From Chondrosia reniformis (Eukaryota > Porifera > Demospongiae > Chondrillida > Chondrillidae): DNA of 64,000 nucleotides. A program made the translations under genes and the position numbers. The notes below the pieces were generated by a model that was not told the DNA's origin, made no database searches, and saw only the letters and a program-made list of their open reading frames with translations. Below, one piece after another: positions 1-13,200 of the stretch. Where the stretch lies: assembly GCA_947172415.1 (NCBI GenBank), contig OX359194.1, positions 5,270,001-5,334,000 of the forward strand, given 5' to 3'. Numbering within the stretch: the stretch's first letter is position 1; each line of letters opens with the position of its first letter.

Positions 1-1066
1 TCTGTGCGAAATTTCAAGTGTAATAACTGATTAATTGATGGGCGCTATTACCTAACAACTACTGCTATGCGCAGGTATTCCCAAACATTCAGATGCTAGC
101 GAGAGGTTAACTGTTGAAGTTTGAGATACGCCTGCTCTGGCATTGTACTGTCTGAGATCAAGGTGTTGCTGAGCTATCTAGTCTGTAACGTTACTAACGA
201 ATCAAACGCGGCTTGGTTCATCGGAATGCACATGGAAATGCGCTAAAAATGATGGGAGGCCACTTAGAAAATCACACGCGCAGACAAGTTATCACAACTT
301 TCGCAACTTTTATATGAAAAGTAAATAAATTGGCCATGAAAGAGAAAATGGAGGTGGCCTCCCATAGGATTGTGCACACATGTTTGTAGATTATATATGC
401 CTAGTTTGGTCTTTCCCAGCCATTAATGGCATAACTAGATAGAGTTTTCCTGAAGGTACTTGAGTTTTTCTGAGGAGATATTTTTTGATTTTAAATTACA
501 TTATTGCAATAACGGAAGTGTCAATCAATTATATATTTACACCAAATTATAAGAAATTTACTTGACAATCACTCCTGCAATAATCAGGATGGTTCGTTGT
601 ATGGTTTGTGAGTTATAAACCCAGAAGTAATGTACCCTAAAGGAAGCTTTTAGCCATACCTACTACCTTAAGCATTTTAAGCATTTAAGTTTTTGGGTGC
701 CTTAATAGTAATTAGCTAGTGGCTTTCCCAAGTAAAATTCATTCAATTTTGTTCTAATGGGACCAAAATAATGTAAAGAGTATATATGTACGTATGTATA
801 ATAGAACCAATTGGTAAACAAATAAATAAACAGTTGTTATTGGAATTGTTTAATTTCTAATGTGGGCACCATCTTCAACCCCCAGACTTCTTCACTTCAT
901 TCTGGAACCTCTCAGCCACATGTTGGTATCACAATTGACTGACACCCTCTAAACATTGACAGTTCTAATACACGTACATACACGTAGCAATGTACATCAT
1001 CATAAAATATTTACATGTGTATATTTTAGTATGTGTGCATTTCCAGTCATTTTATGATTTTCACAG
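1..1066. other. intron of the SMARCA4 gene, no exon seen
   Basis: This AT-rich stretch precedes the exon that begins at 1067 (acceptor TTTTCACAG). I find no reading frame matching the preceding ATP-binding part of the protein, so that exon must lie upstream of the window. Confidence 0.6.
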
Positions 1067-4000
1067 CACTCTGTCTAACTGGGTCTTGGAGTTTGATAGA
1101 TGGGCACCGTCAGTTATTAAAGTGGCTTATAAGGTAAGGACCACAATAAAGAACCTGTCCCTATATGTTGGCTATAAGGAACCTGTCCCTATATGTTGGC
1201 TATAAGGAACCTGTCCCCCTATATGTTGGCTATAAGGAACCTGTCCCTATATGTTGGCTATAAGGAACCTGTCCCCCTATATGTTGGCTATAAGGAACCT
1301 GTCCCTATATGTTGGCTATAAGGAACCTGTCCCCCTATATGTTGGCTATAAGGAACCTGTCCCTATATGTTGGCTATATGGAACCTGTCCCTATATGTTG
1401 GTAACAAACTGACAATTTTATTGTTGTGATCCATCTTACAGTAGAATACAGTGGTGCTCTCTCTCTCTCTCTCCCATCTAAGGGCTCCCCTAACCAGAGG
1501 CGTCAACTGCATGGTGTCATAAAGAGCGGTCGCTTTAATGTACTGTTGACCACTTATGAATACGTTATGAAAGACAAAGGAGTCCTTTCTAAAGTAAAAT
1601 GGAAGAACTTGATCATTGATGAGGGCCATCGAATGAAGAATCATCACTGTAAACTAACTCAGATCCTCAACCAGTATTACACATCTCCTCACAGACTACT
1701 ACTAACTGGTACTCCACTACAGGTACGTATTGACTTGTATGTATTCTACATAATACATATGTAAGAAAGGCTTTGCTATATTCCAGCTTATAACAAGGTC
1801 TGGCTGCTTGTAGTTCATTTCAGTGCATTACCACATACAGTAAGTATGGCGTTCTAGTAAAAACTTTATATACCTAACGGCCCCTTCTGGTCTATACTGT
1901 ACTTGTACTGCTCTGTACCATTAACCAATCAAAACAGTTTAATCAATATTTGAAATTTTACAGTTTTCATTAGCCTTAATCCAATGATATGATCTGTGTA
2001 TCTCTACAGAACAACCTTCCGGAATTGTGGGCCTTGCTGAATTTTATACTTCCGAGCATCTTTAAGAGTGTAACCACATTTGAGCAATGGTTTAACACAC
2101 CTTTTGCAATGACTGGAGAAAAGGTACATACGTACTTACTTACTTACTTACTATGTGTTTATTTTTATGTAGGTAAGTTTACACATTTACTCAGTATGAT
2201 TTTCTACAAATATACGTAGTTGTCCTTGTATACTTTAGATGCTGTCATAAAGCTATCTACGTATATACATAATACTATGCATTTCTCTAAGAAATGTTTT
2301 TACTTTTCATATGCATGTAATGTACACTAAAACAGTGGAACTGTCACTTTCTCTAGACACATTGTAAAAGCTTAGATGTATACCATGAAATAGAGTTTGT
2401 TTTACATTATCCTAAATAGTTTTATAGAGCCACATTTGTGTACACGGTATGTAGTCTGTATACGTACATAAGTATTGTAGATACATTGTAGAAACTTGCT
2501 CTGCTGTTTTACTGCAGATGGAATTGAATGAAGAGGAGACCATTCTGATCATCCGTCGTCTTCATAAGGTTTTGAGACCTTTTCTTTTGAGGAGACTCAA
2601 AAAGGAAGTTGAATCTCAGTTACCTGATAAGGTTCATTCCATGCTTTTATGTCTTGTGTCCATGTTAGTTGTAACTGTGGTAAACGTATCTCTACTTGTA
2701 ACATTAGCACATCTCACTTGTAACATTAGCACATCTCACTTGTAACAGTAGCACATCTCCACTTGTAACAGTAGCACATCTCACTTGTAACAGTAGCACA
2801 TCTCCACTTGTAACAGTAGCACATCTCCACTTGTAACAATAGTACATCTCCACTTGTAACAATAGTACATATCCACTTGTAACAATAGTACATCTCCACT
2901 TGTAACAGTAGCACATCTCACTTGTAACAGTAGCACATCTCCACTTGTAACAGTAGTACATCTACGTACCTTTTTAAAGGTTGAGTACGTTATTCAAGTT
3001 GAAATGTCTGCTATCCAAAGGAAGATCTATGAACACATGCAAAAGAGAGGTGTCATACTAACAGATGGTTCTGAAAAGGACAAAAAGGTAATCAAAGTCA
3101 GGCTTTTTGCAGGCAGCCCCTTATATTGTTTTCATTTGACGATTCCATTGGATGGCTTTATGCTATGGAAAGATATATATATATATATAATACAGGTTCA
3201 TACGCAACTATTATATTATAACACTTAATTTATACCCCAACGAAGCAGCCAAGTAGTTCGAGTTTGGGAAATCTACGTATCTGTATATGTAACTCAAATG
3301 TTAGGTAATAGGGGAAGGTAGGTTGTAGTGCATGTGATACATATCTCTCACTTATTCCTGTGGTGTAGGGGAAGGGAGGTTGTAGTGCATGTGATATCTC
3401 TCACTTATTCCTGTGGTGTAGGGGAAGGGAGGTTGTAGTGCATGTGATATCTCTCTCTTATTCCTGTGGTGTAGGGGAAGGGAGGCTGTAGTGCATGTGA
3501 TATCTCTCACTTATTCCTGTGGTGTAGGGGAAGGGAGGTTGTAGTGCATGTGATATCTCTCACTTATTCCTGTGGTGTAGGGGAAGGGAGGCTGTAGTGC
3601 ATGTGATACATATCTCTTTCTTATTCCTGTGGTGTAGGGGAAGGGAGGTTGTAGTGCATGTGATATCTCTCACTTATTCCTGTGGTGTAGGGGAAGGGAG
3701 GTTGTAGTGCATGTGATATCTCTCTCTTATTCCTGTGGTGTAGGGGAAGGGAGGCTGTAGTGCATGTGATATCTCTCACTTATTCCTGTGGTGTAGGGGA
3801 AGGGAGGCTGTAGTGCATGTGATATCTCTCACTTATTCCTGTGGTGTAGGGGAAGGGAGGTTGTAGTGCATGTGATATCTCTCACTTATTCCTGTGGTGT
3901 AGGGGAAGGGAGGCTGTAGTGCATGTGATACATATCTCTTTCTTATTCCTGTGGTGTAGGGGAAGGGAGGTTGTAGTGCATGTGATATCTCTCATTTATT

Positions 4001-7000
4001 CCTGTGGTGTAGGGGAAGGGAGGCTGTAGTGCATGTGATATCTCTCACTTATTCCTGTGGTGTAGGGGAAGGGAGGCTCAAGGACTATGATGAACACAAT
4101 TGTGCAGTTGAGGAAAATTTGTAATCATCCTTTCATGTTTGGAGAGCTTGAGGTAACTATGTACAGCTACATACGTATGTAACAATTTATACAGAAAGCT
4201 ACACCTTCACCTTAAAGTGGTTGTACAGTTGTTACAACGTATAATGCTGTATTAAGCATCAGCAGTCCAGAGCCCTTGTGCCTGCTAGTAACACCTACAA
4301 TACAATGAAATTAGTCCATTATGGATAAGAACCAAATTATGTACTGTAGATGTTACTGTTTGCATACGTATGTATATACAGTATGTACAGTATACACGTG
4401 CTTAATACATATACGTAATCCATACAACCCATACATGTAATCCATACATACAATCCATGAGTAAGAAAGACATACGTAGGTGTCTTATCTTGCTACTACT
4501 TCTGTTATGTCATTGCAGAAATCATATTTAGAACATAAAGGATTCAATTCAACTGGCTACACAGGGTAGGTGTAGTGACATGCTATAGCATTACCCTTTT
4601 TAAAACTGTATACCTACGTATGCTTATGGGTACATAAATATACATTTATAACAGGCTGGTATACGTATAGTTATGTACCTACGTATAAGCATATGATCTT
4701 TTGTACCTTTTTTGTTTGATTTTTTGTTCTGCTTCTCAAGTCCTGAGCTATTCAGAGCAGCTGGCAAAGTGGAGGTGCTTGATAGGATCCTCCCAAAGTT
4801 CAAGGCTACAGGACACAGAGTGCTGCTCTTCTGTCAGATGACACAGTGCATGACTATTCTTGAAGACTATTTAAATTGGAAAGGTCTGCACATAATCGTT
4901 TTATGCCTACATGACCATTGTACATATGAAGAGTTGAGAACCAGAGTAGGCTAACCCATCGTATGTATAAATTTTAAAAGTATAGCCAAATTTAGAGTGA
5001 TATTATAAAATCATGGTTACTACTGGCATCTTTATTTTTGGTCTCTGCATGCAGAAGTGGTAGACTTGCTTTTAGATGTTCTAAATTGTGATATACGGAA
5101 TACAGCAGTAACTGTTATGTTAAAAGGCGGAATAGTATATAGGTAGTCTATACATACGTAGGTTAAATATCCACTGATAAACTTACTTATCATCCTCTTC
5201 CTCTTGTTCATCGTTGTCATCGGCATCATGCTCTGACTCTGATTCAACTCCAGTCTGTGGTAGATAGGTGGACTGTAGGTGAGAAACTGCTTCAGATTTG
5301 AAAGCCTTTTCTCATTAATAACCCATGGTTCATGCATGGTAGAGATTGTGAAGTGATGCTTGTCCAATACTTGAAAGTCATCCTCTTTCCACTCCTCCAG
5401 ATCATTGTGGATTGTCCAATTCATGAATCTAAGTAGAGCTTAATTTTTGTCTCCAAGCCATAAAATTTTAAGAAATCAACTTTCTCTTTGACAGTGCTAA
5501 CTTTCCGATTCACTATGTACATTGTCAGTTCGCTAAGAGCAAAGAAGTATTCCTTCTTCGTACGTATTTCTGCATGACAGTGAAAGGATTGTTCCTGTGG
5601 GCATTCCTTACCAGAGTCCGCCAGTCATCAGTAACATAAACATACGTACATTTGGTGTGTCGCTTGCTGCCTCACTACCTTACCATTTAAATACTTCGTA
5701 TTAGGTATGGATAAGAAACATGAATGTTGAATCTATAATACCATAGCTTGTAAGTAGCCACTCAGTATAATATATGTTTATGGTCTATTCATAGTGAAGT
5801 AAAAATGCAGTGCATCAGTGGCAAGACAAAAAATAGACTAATTTAGTAGCTATATTCTATTACTGTAATTTATTCTTACATGTGCTGTCTATTTGATTTC
5901 TTCTTATGTGTATTTTGGTTTAATTTAATTCTTAAAGGATTTTTGTATCTCCGACTTGATGGTGCCACTAAGTCTGACGATCGTCAGAAACTCTTGGAAC
6001 TGTTTGGTGCCCCCAATTCTCCCTATTTCCTGTTCATGTTGAGTACCAGAGCTGGGGGACTTGGTCTGAACCTTCAAGTGGCAGACACTGTCATCATATA
6101 TGACTCTGATTGGAACCCTCATCAGGTGAGTCAGACCTGATTGGATTAGATTTGTAAAGCTCTAACATTGGCCTTCCTTAAGGAGAAGATTAACTCTCAG
6201 TAGAATAATTAAGCTCTAACATTGGCCTTCCTTAAGGAGAGGATTAACTCTCAGTAGAATAATTTAGCTCTAACATTGGCCTTCCTTAAGGAGAAGATTA
6301 ACTCTCAGTAGAATAATTAAGCTCTAACATTGGCCTTCCTTCCGCCAAATCATTATTAGGCACTGATTCATATTTGAACAGTATATGATAAGCAAAAATA
6401 GTCACTGGAAAGTATTACGCCAAACCAGCCAAGTGACCAGCGATTGCTTTCGTATGGCTCAGTGCAATTAACTCCCTATACAGTATATATACGTGCCTAC
6501 GTATGTGTACGTGTATAACCTCTTTCACTATACAACTGTAGTTTCAAGGTTTACTGCGAATTTGTATGTTTTTATTTAGGATCTACAAGCCCAAGACAGG
6601 GCTCATCGAATAGGTCAGGTGAATGAAGTGCGTGTCCTCAGATTGTGTACTGTACAAAGTGTGGAGGAGAAGATACTTGCTGCTGCAAGGTTCAAGCTAA
6701 ATGTAGACGAAAAGGTTTGTAAGCCTATCAGTAGACTAAATACATTCAGGTGCATATGAGGTGTATCATTTTTATACTTGAGCACCACTTAGCTTACTGC
6801 AGTTAAATTACAGGGACCAGTGAATTGCAAAAGAAGAAAAAATGACAAATAATAGTTAAAAATGTAGCCTTCAGTCAAACACATTGCTTACATTAAAGAT
6901 TTTAAATAAAAATCGGTTGATGTCACAGAACTTGATTAGTCACAGTGGTATCATTTAGCCAGTGATAGATTGTCTGCCCTCCTGGCAAAGCCTCCATTAT

Positions 7001-10000
7001 TACCACTTAGCTTGATCCCAAACTGTGCTACATCAGAGAGTACAAGATTTGGGTACCTTAGTGCTGCAGCCATTTTAATTACTGATCTATCATATATGTG
7101 CTATATATGTACATAGTTGCAATTTTAAAATATAAATTATATTCATGCATCAAGATTCCTGTTTATATTTGAGGTGTAACTCATTAGTGTCATTTCAGCT
7201 GAATAAGGTCTACGGACCGAAATGTTCTGAAAAAAATCAAAAAAAATTGTGCTACTATGGGAAGCTCATTGTCTAGTTTGTCATATAAGGAACGTACGTA
7301 GCTATTCTATCATCAAGACTCCCCTCACATAAAACTGTATAGTAGTCCTTTATGGCAATATATGACTTACCACAGGTCATTCAAGCTGGTATGTTTGACC
7401 AAAAGTCAACTAGTACAGAGAGGAAACAGTTTCTGGAGGCCATCCTAGATGCTGAATTGGAGGATGAGGAGGAACAGGAAGTGCCGGATGATGAAACTGT
7501 CAACAGAATGATAGCAAGAAATGAAGACGAATTTGAAGCCTTTCAGGTGAAGAGTGCTTACAATTAGTCAAAGAAAATGATGGTGGAGTACTCTTTCCAT
7601 TTGTTGTGTGTTACTGTGTGAAGTTGTTAAATTTAGTAAAGTTACTATGAGCTCTATTTGGTAATGAGACTGAATGTGGCACTTGCATGTCTCAGTGTCT
7701 TGAGGGTTGACAGAGAACAGACCTTTACAAGTTCAACTCTAGTATTGTATTCTACATATTCTTTTGCTCTCTTTTTAAAATGTAGAAAATGGACATGGAG
7801 AGAATAAGTAAAGAAGTTATGGTATGTTTTCTGTTGATATAATCCTCTTAATGTAATGTATACATTCTGACATTGAGTTACTACAGCTGCATTGGTATAC
7901 ATATGTACAATCCAAGTCACAAATTACAGTGATACCCCCTTATTGGCTCATACGTACGTATGTTAAGCTATGAATGTTTTAGTTACATTGTGGTATAGTA
8001 TACATATATACGTATACATACGTATGTAGGTAGCACAGAATGTATTCCTGCTCCGAACTTGGTATTGGAATCATGTGACTGATTATCACACTTGTGCATG
8101 TTGTAGTAGCTTATAGGTCATAAGTTATCAAATGGCCTACTCATATCTAGTAGGTCTAGGTCTGAGGTGTTGTACTTCAAAATTACCTACAGTATGTACC
8201 TTAAAATGGTCCCAGTTAAATACTGCAGAAGATTGGATATGAATTGAAAGGAAGCCAGGGTTATACAGTTTAGGTATATTCTCATGGAGCTAATGGGTCG
8301 TAGACCATTTTGTAAAACACGACTCATCCCTACTGATTAAAGAAACGGTATCATCTTTCTTTTTCAATTTAGAATCCAGAAACAAGGCACAAATCTCGCC
8401 TTATAATGGAAGAGGAATTACCTTCATGGTTGCAGAGAAATACAAGAGAGGTAGGGAATCTGTGATTGCTGGCATTTATATACGTACCTTAGTCAATCAA
8501 TCAATCATCCATGGGCTTTACCCCCTTTGCAGGGGGTAGCCTGTACACATAATATACACAAACACAGTAGTTAACATGGTGAAAAAATTCTCATGCCATC
8601 TTTTTCTTGGTCGTCCTCTAGGTCCTGCTACGTACCTTAGTCCCTAAGAATTTGATAACCAGACTGGTTCCATTTGTTCATGCACTGATCATTACAGACT
8701 TTAATGTTTATGTGTCCTGCTGTTTTTCTGTTTAAAGGTTGAAGAGCTGGAGCTACGAGAGACAGAGGAGAGGTTGTTTGGCCGTGGGACAAGAATGAGG
8801 AAGGAAGTTGACTATTCTGATTATCTTACAGAAAAACAATTTATGAAAGTATGTTGGAAATATTCTATTTGTTGTCACTTTCTTCAGAATCATACTTTTC
8901 TAATATTAAGGAACGTTTGTATGTCATGCTATACACTATGTACTACTCTCTGTCTATGATAGGAATAGCAGTATTTGAGAATGTATTAGTTTGCTAATTG
9001 TGATATTGTCAGAACAATCTTTCAGTTGTAATGTTATCACTTTTACCTCTATAGGCTCTAGAAGAAGGGTCCTTGGAAGCAGCTCAAGCAAAAAAGAGAA
9101 AGAGAAGAAGACGAAGGGACGAAGACAGTGAGGTAGGCATTTCCACTCCCACATTTGTATAAGTTACAAATGTATGTATGTATGTGTTAAAAAGTCATTT
9201 TAATACTTTTTGACATGGTTTACTTATATCCATCATAGCTGTATCTTTTACATGTACACATACACATACACGTACACATTTACCTGTATATAAATTGTTT
9301 TACTGTTATTTTAGGGTGGCAAAAGGAGAAAGAAAATGTCAAGTAAGTCCAGTGGTCATCTTATAATCTGTTTATTGGACACTTAGTGAGATGGAGTGGA
9401 GTGTTTTGAGAATGTCTTCTTGTGTGTATGTATGTTCCTTTTTTACATATCTCCTTCTTACTGACTATAACAAGCATGTACGTATGTACATTGTACATAT
9501 ACTGTATATCAGCTAGTATAATAAATGTGCAGTTGGAGTCGTGGAGTTTTTGAAGACATGTCAGTTGCAGCACTTGTTTGTACAGTAGGATCCTGTCTAA
9601 TTGACACCCCTGAAATGCGGCCATATAGAAAATGGCGACCATTTTCAAATTCCGAATAATTTTTCCCACTTTACTAATTCAATATTTTTTCTTGAAATAA
9701 GGTCACCTTGCTAATCTGCAAAGCAGCCACTATAATTAATATTCTCGTGTAATGCAATGCAATGTCCCAAAAATCCTAAATTTTATAGACATCTGCTATG
9801 CGTATCCCCTAAAATGGCTGCTTGCTGTAACTAATTTGTTATTTTTACAGTACAAAGCAAATCTACTGTCATTATTATTACCCAGTATATCCGTATTGAT
9901 GCATCATATAGATACAATTGTTATTAATGAAGTTGATCCCTTATTTGTGTACATTTTGTTCCAAATATTTTCCCAATTATAGAAGTTCAACTTTATTTAC

Positions 10001-13000
10001 CAGATTCAATATACTGTATCTTTTAATTTCTTCCATCCATAGAAGGATTGTCCCATAAGTTATTCAAGACAATGATGAGATTATGGGAGACTGTAGTTGA
10101 GTATACTGATAGGTTAGTTGATACACATACATATAGGGGGTAACTGGTACACATATGGGCTGGCTGGTACACATATGGGCTGGCTGGTTCACATATGGGC
10201 TGGCTGGTTCACATATGGGCTAGCTGGTACACATATGGGCTGGCTGGTACACATATGAGCTAGCTGGTTCACATATGGGCTGGCTGGTTCACATATGGGC
10301 TAGCTGGTTCACATATGGGCTGGCTGGTACACATATGGGCTGGCTGGTTCACATATGGGCTGGCTGGTTCACATATGGGCTAGCTGATACACATATGGGC
10401 TGGCTGGTACACATATGGGCTGGCTGATACACATATGGGCTAGCTGGTACACATATGGGCTAGCTGATACACATATGGGCTGGCTGGTACACATATGGGC
10501 TAGCTGGTACACATATGGGCTAGCTGGTTCACATATGGGCTGGCTGGTACACATATGGGCTAGCTGGTTCACATATGGGCTGGCTGGTACACATATGGGC
10601 TAGCTGGTTCACATATGGGCTAGCTGGTACACATATGGGCTAGCTGATACACATATGGGCTGGCTGGTTCACATATGGGCTAGCTGGTACACATATGGGC
10701 TGGCTGGTACACATATGAGCTGGCTGGTTCACATATGGGCTAGCTGGTTCACATATGGGCTGGCTGGTACACATATGGGCTGGCTGGTTCACATATGGGC
10801 TGGCTGGTTCACATATGGGCTAGCTGATACACATATGGGCTGGCTGGTACACATATGGGCTGCCTGATACACATATGGGCTAGCTGATACACATATGGGC
10901 TGGCTGATACACATATGGGCTGGCTGATACACATATGGGCTAGCTGGTACATATATGGGCTAGCTGGTACACATATGGGCTAGCTGGTACACATATGGGC
11001 TAGCTGCTACACATATGGGCTAGCTGGTACACATATGGGCTAGCTGGTTCACATATGGGCTGGCTGGTACACATATGGGCTAGCTGGTTCACATATGGGC
11101 TAGCTGGTACACATATGGGCTAGCTGGTTCACATATGGGCTAGCTGGTACACATATGGGCTAGCTGGTACACATATGGGCTAGCTGATACACATATGGAT
11201 TATTTGGGATATACGTACCTATAGGTTGTTTAACGTTAGTAAGACTGATTTGCTTCTGTATGTATATCTGTATTCATTTTCACCTTGCAGTGATGGTAGA
11301 GAAATAAGTTCCATTTTTATGGCTCTTCCTACTCGCAAGGAACTTCCCCAGTATTACCAGATCATCAAGAAACCAATTGACCTGAAAAGGATGAAGGTAA
11401 CTAACTACCTACCTTCCTATATCTACCTCTAGATACGTATGTATAATACACAAAAAGAATTTGCTCCTATACACAGTATATGTAGGAAGGAAATTAAGAT
11501 GTGATCATTAGGCATGTGGTAATATTTTACGTTAAAACCTTCTCTCTAATAAACTTAAGTGTAATTTACACCTACAAGTACCTAGTAACTAGAAACTAAT
11601 TTTAATATGATTGTTTTCAAACTCTTCTCCTAGGACCGCATTCTAAAACAGCGTTATACTTCTTTGGATGATATGGAGACTGACTTCCTTCTGTTGTGTC
11701 AGAATGCCAGAACCTATAATGTAGATGGATCTCAGATACATGAGGATGCTTCCACCCTTGAGGTTGGTGCAACTTTGAATAACTTTGAAACACTGATAAT
11801 GAAGTTATGGAATTATTACAGCATCTACAGTGGAAGCATACATGTATTAAGCAACAAAAGCAGTGGCTTCACTTAGGAGTCACTTTCTAGCCTAAGAAGT
11901 CATTAAAATGGCTGCCTTTTTCAGCTTTGTGTAATTTCTCCCTTTTTTGAAAACAAATGAAGTCTTATAACAAGTGTCTTTTGGCTACTGCTGTTAGTCT
12001 ATACTGTATATCTCCTGAACAGCTGTCATTTACATATATGTATGGTACTATACTATTTAGAAAGTCTTTGTAACTCTAAAGCAGCAGTATGAATCTGGTA
12101 ACATGGAAGTGAGTGACTCTGAACCAGATCTTGAGGACGAAGACTCTGCACTCTCTGATGACGAAGGTACATCAAAAAGCATTAAGACGTACGCCCATGC
12201 CCCACAACCCAATAGTGGTTGGCTATTTCTTTTGATTGGCTGGCACAATAATAATATAAATCCCCATTCTGCAGTGTGACATCTGGTATCTGGATGTGTA
12301 TAGTTTTGAGCTGTTTAAGTTTGTTTATTCTAATCTCCTGGCATACTGTACAAATTTGTCTTGCCATTTTTCCTCATAAGGGAGATTTGTAAATTTTCTG
12401 TATTGGTTTTGTAGAAAATGTCATCTAAATACAGAAAACTATTTTCATACTCAAAATTAGCATTTAAAACCACAAAAGACCTCCCTATGTTGATTTAACA
12501 CGCAAAATAACCTAACCTTCAGTTTCTTTAATTTGAATAACATGCTTGTGTGGAGTGTAATTCATGTAAGAATACTACTTTTAGTGTGTGGTCTTCTATT
12601 GTGTTTTGATCAGATATGGACTCACCATCTCTCAAAGGAGGCAAGGAACCAGGAAAATCATCCAGCTCAAAGGTACTGTTACTTTGTGAAAGTGATTCTT
12701 TTAGATTGAGAAGATTTTGTCACATTATCACTCTAATATTTTGAAAATTTGTGTCTATAGAAGTATGAATTTGACATACTCCAAATAATTAGTTAAAACA
12801 ATGTGGCAGACAATATTAGTAACTTATGCACAATAATTGATTTAATGTATATTTGTTTCATTTAAAGAAGATTAAACGGAGTCGCAAGGCCAAAAGAATG
12901 GACCGAATTCCACTCATTGTTGAATCAGATTACGAAGATTCTAGAGATAGTGTAAGTTGACCGTCACCTCTACAGAATTCCTGTAGTTATGTAGATAATC

Positions 13001-13200
13001 CTTGGTGAGACTTTTCCTCCCACTGTTTTACCTTTAACGTCTAAGTCATGAAAACAATATAGCATACGAAGTCATTGAAATGATTGCCTTGTTTTCTTTC
13101 TTTTCAGTTTGTTTCGTCATCATTTGTGGGATCGCCAACATCAACAGTGACTTCCTTGTCTCAAGTTCCTTCTCCTTCTTCACTGGCTGATAAACAATAA
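1067..13200 (+). CDS. SMARCA4: SWI/SNF chromatin-remodelling ATPase (BRG1/BRM type), 5' truncated by window edge
   Basis: This is the ATPase of the BAF nucleosome-remodelling complex and acts in the nucleus. I see 23 exons with continuous phase: 1067-1133, 1483-1722, 2010-2123, 2518-2631, 2980-3087, 4066-4152, 4519-4565, 4741-4883, 5938-6125, 6580-6714, 7376-7546, 7786-7821, 8373-8450, 8738-8848, 9055-9132, 9315-9342, 10043-10112, 11291-11396, 11634-11762, 12061-12166, 12614-12672, 12868-12951 and 13108-13200 (about 796 residues, stop TAA). Helicase motifs appear in order: DEGH (exon 2), [20 protein letters not shown] (exon 9) and AHRIGQ (exon 10). The SnAC-like acidic segment follows ([30 protein letters not shown]). 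The bromodomain is split over exons 18-19 and keeps the acetyl-lysine-binding Asn in CQNARTYN. The N-terminal QLQ/HSA regions and Walker A lie upstream of the window. The tail is short, acidic and Ser-rich. SMARCA2 and SMARCA4 are not separated outside vertebrates. Confidence 0.96.
1150..1402. repeat. 28/30-bp minisatellite in SMARCA4 intron 1
   Basis: Nine tandem copies of a unit containing GAACCTGTCC and ATATGTTGGCTATAAG. Most neighbouring copies alternate between 28 and 30 bp (CCC or CCCCC), a higher-order dimer. The array starts about 16 bases after the donor at 1134. Its GGCTATAAGGA resembles the exon end GGCTTATAAGGTAAGGA, so it may have grown from the exon-intron junction. Confidence 0.9.
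2691..2964. repeat. 23-24-bp minisatellite in SMARCA4 intron 4
   Basis: About 12 tandem copies of ACTTGTAACAGTAGCACATC-type units with small variants (ATTAGC, AATAGT, AGTAGC) fill most of the intron 2632-2979. The array gives open frames on the minus strand that are artefacts of the repeat. Confidence 0.9.
3309..4065 (+). repeat. 53-bp minisatellite carrying 14 copies of the intron 5 3' splice site
   Basis: The unit is 53 bp (57 bp in two copies with an extra CATA; the first, incomplete copy also has it). Each copy holds a pyrimidine stretch (TCTCTCACTTATTCC), then TGTGGTGTAG, then GGGAAGGGAGG. The real exon 6 begins GGG AAG GGA GGC (Gly-Lys-Gly-Gly, as in the family) directly after the last copy of TGTGGTGTAG, which ends at 4065. 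Acceptor-like copies end at 3368, 3421, 3474, 3527, 3580, 3637, 3690, 3743, 3796, 3849, 3902, 3959, 4012 and 4065. The amplified unit therefore spans the intron-exon boundary. Confidence 0.95.
5170..5645 (-). pseudogene. broken reading frame of unknown family inside SMARCA4 intron 8
   Basis: Read on the minus strand from about 5645 to 5170, protein-like sequence continues through at least two or three frame changes. It starts with [19 protein letters not shown], then an [15 protein letters not shown] segment, then [16 protein letters not shown], and after a one-base shift [19 protein letters not shown] and [20 protein letters not shown]. An acidic run ([20 protein letters not shown]) is open in an overlapping frame just downstream. 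The intron 4884-5937 belongs to the plus-strand gene. I do not recognise the family. It may be a dead retrocopy or a fragment of a mobile element's protein. Confidence 0.45.
6158..6342. repeat. 54-bp tandem repeat in SMARCA4 intron 9
   Basis: Copies starting AGCTCTAACATTGGCCTTCC begin at 6158, 6212, 6266 and 6320, an exact 54-bp period; the last copy is partial. Confidence 0.93.
7199..7228 (+). ncRNA. degenerate hammerhead-like motif in SMARCA4 intron 10
   Basis: CTGAATA is followed by a short hairpin (GGTC, loop, GACC) and GAAATG. This matches the layout of the core in the better copy at 44302-44358, but the G of the CUGANGA box is changed and the outer stem is poor. It is a remnant at best. 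Confidence 0.3.
8486..8645. repeat. probable dispersed-repeat relic in SMARCA4 intron 13
   Basis: The intron holds a CCCCCTTTGCAGGGGG hairpin, then a TTTCTTGGTCGTCCTCTAGG segment. The composition differs from the surrounding intron and resembles the tail of a dispersed element. No coding potential is seen. Confidence 0.3.
10143..11198. repeat. 20-bp minisatellite, about 53 copies, in SMARCA4 intron 17
   Basis: The unit is ACACATATGGGCTGGCTGGT with two common variable positions (TGGC or TAGC; GGTAC, GGTTC or GATAC). It is almost perfectly in register over about 1.06 kb and fills the intron 10113-11290. Since 20 bp is not a multiple of three, the array translates as a 20-residue repeat and stays open in several frames on both strands, giving spurious frames rich in HMGWLVHIW. 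Confidence 0.97.

Noticed and set aside
1990-2219. Open frame continuing past SMARCA4 exon 3
   Set aside because: The part after 2123 follows a GTACAT donor and loses similarity to the family.
10369-10867. Open frames rich in HMGWLVHIW on both strands
   Set aside because: Pure translation of the 20-bp minisatellite inside a SMARCA4 intron; no flanking coding sequence.
10143-11198. CRISPR-like appearance of regular 20-bp units
   Set aside because: No unique spacers; it is a contiguous minisatellite in an animal intron.
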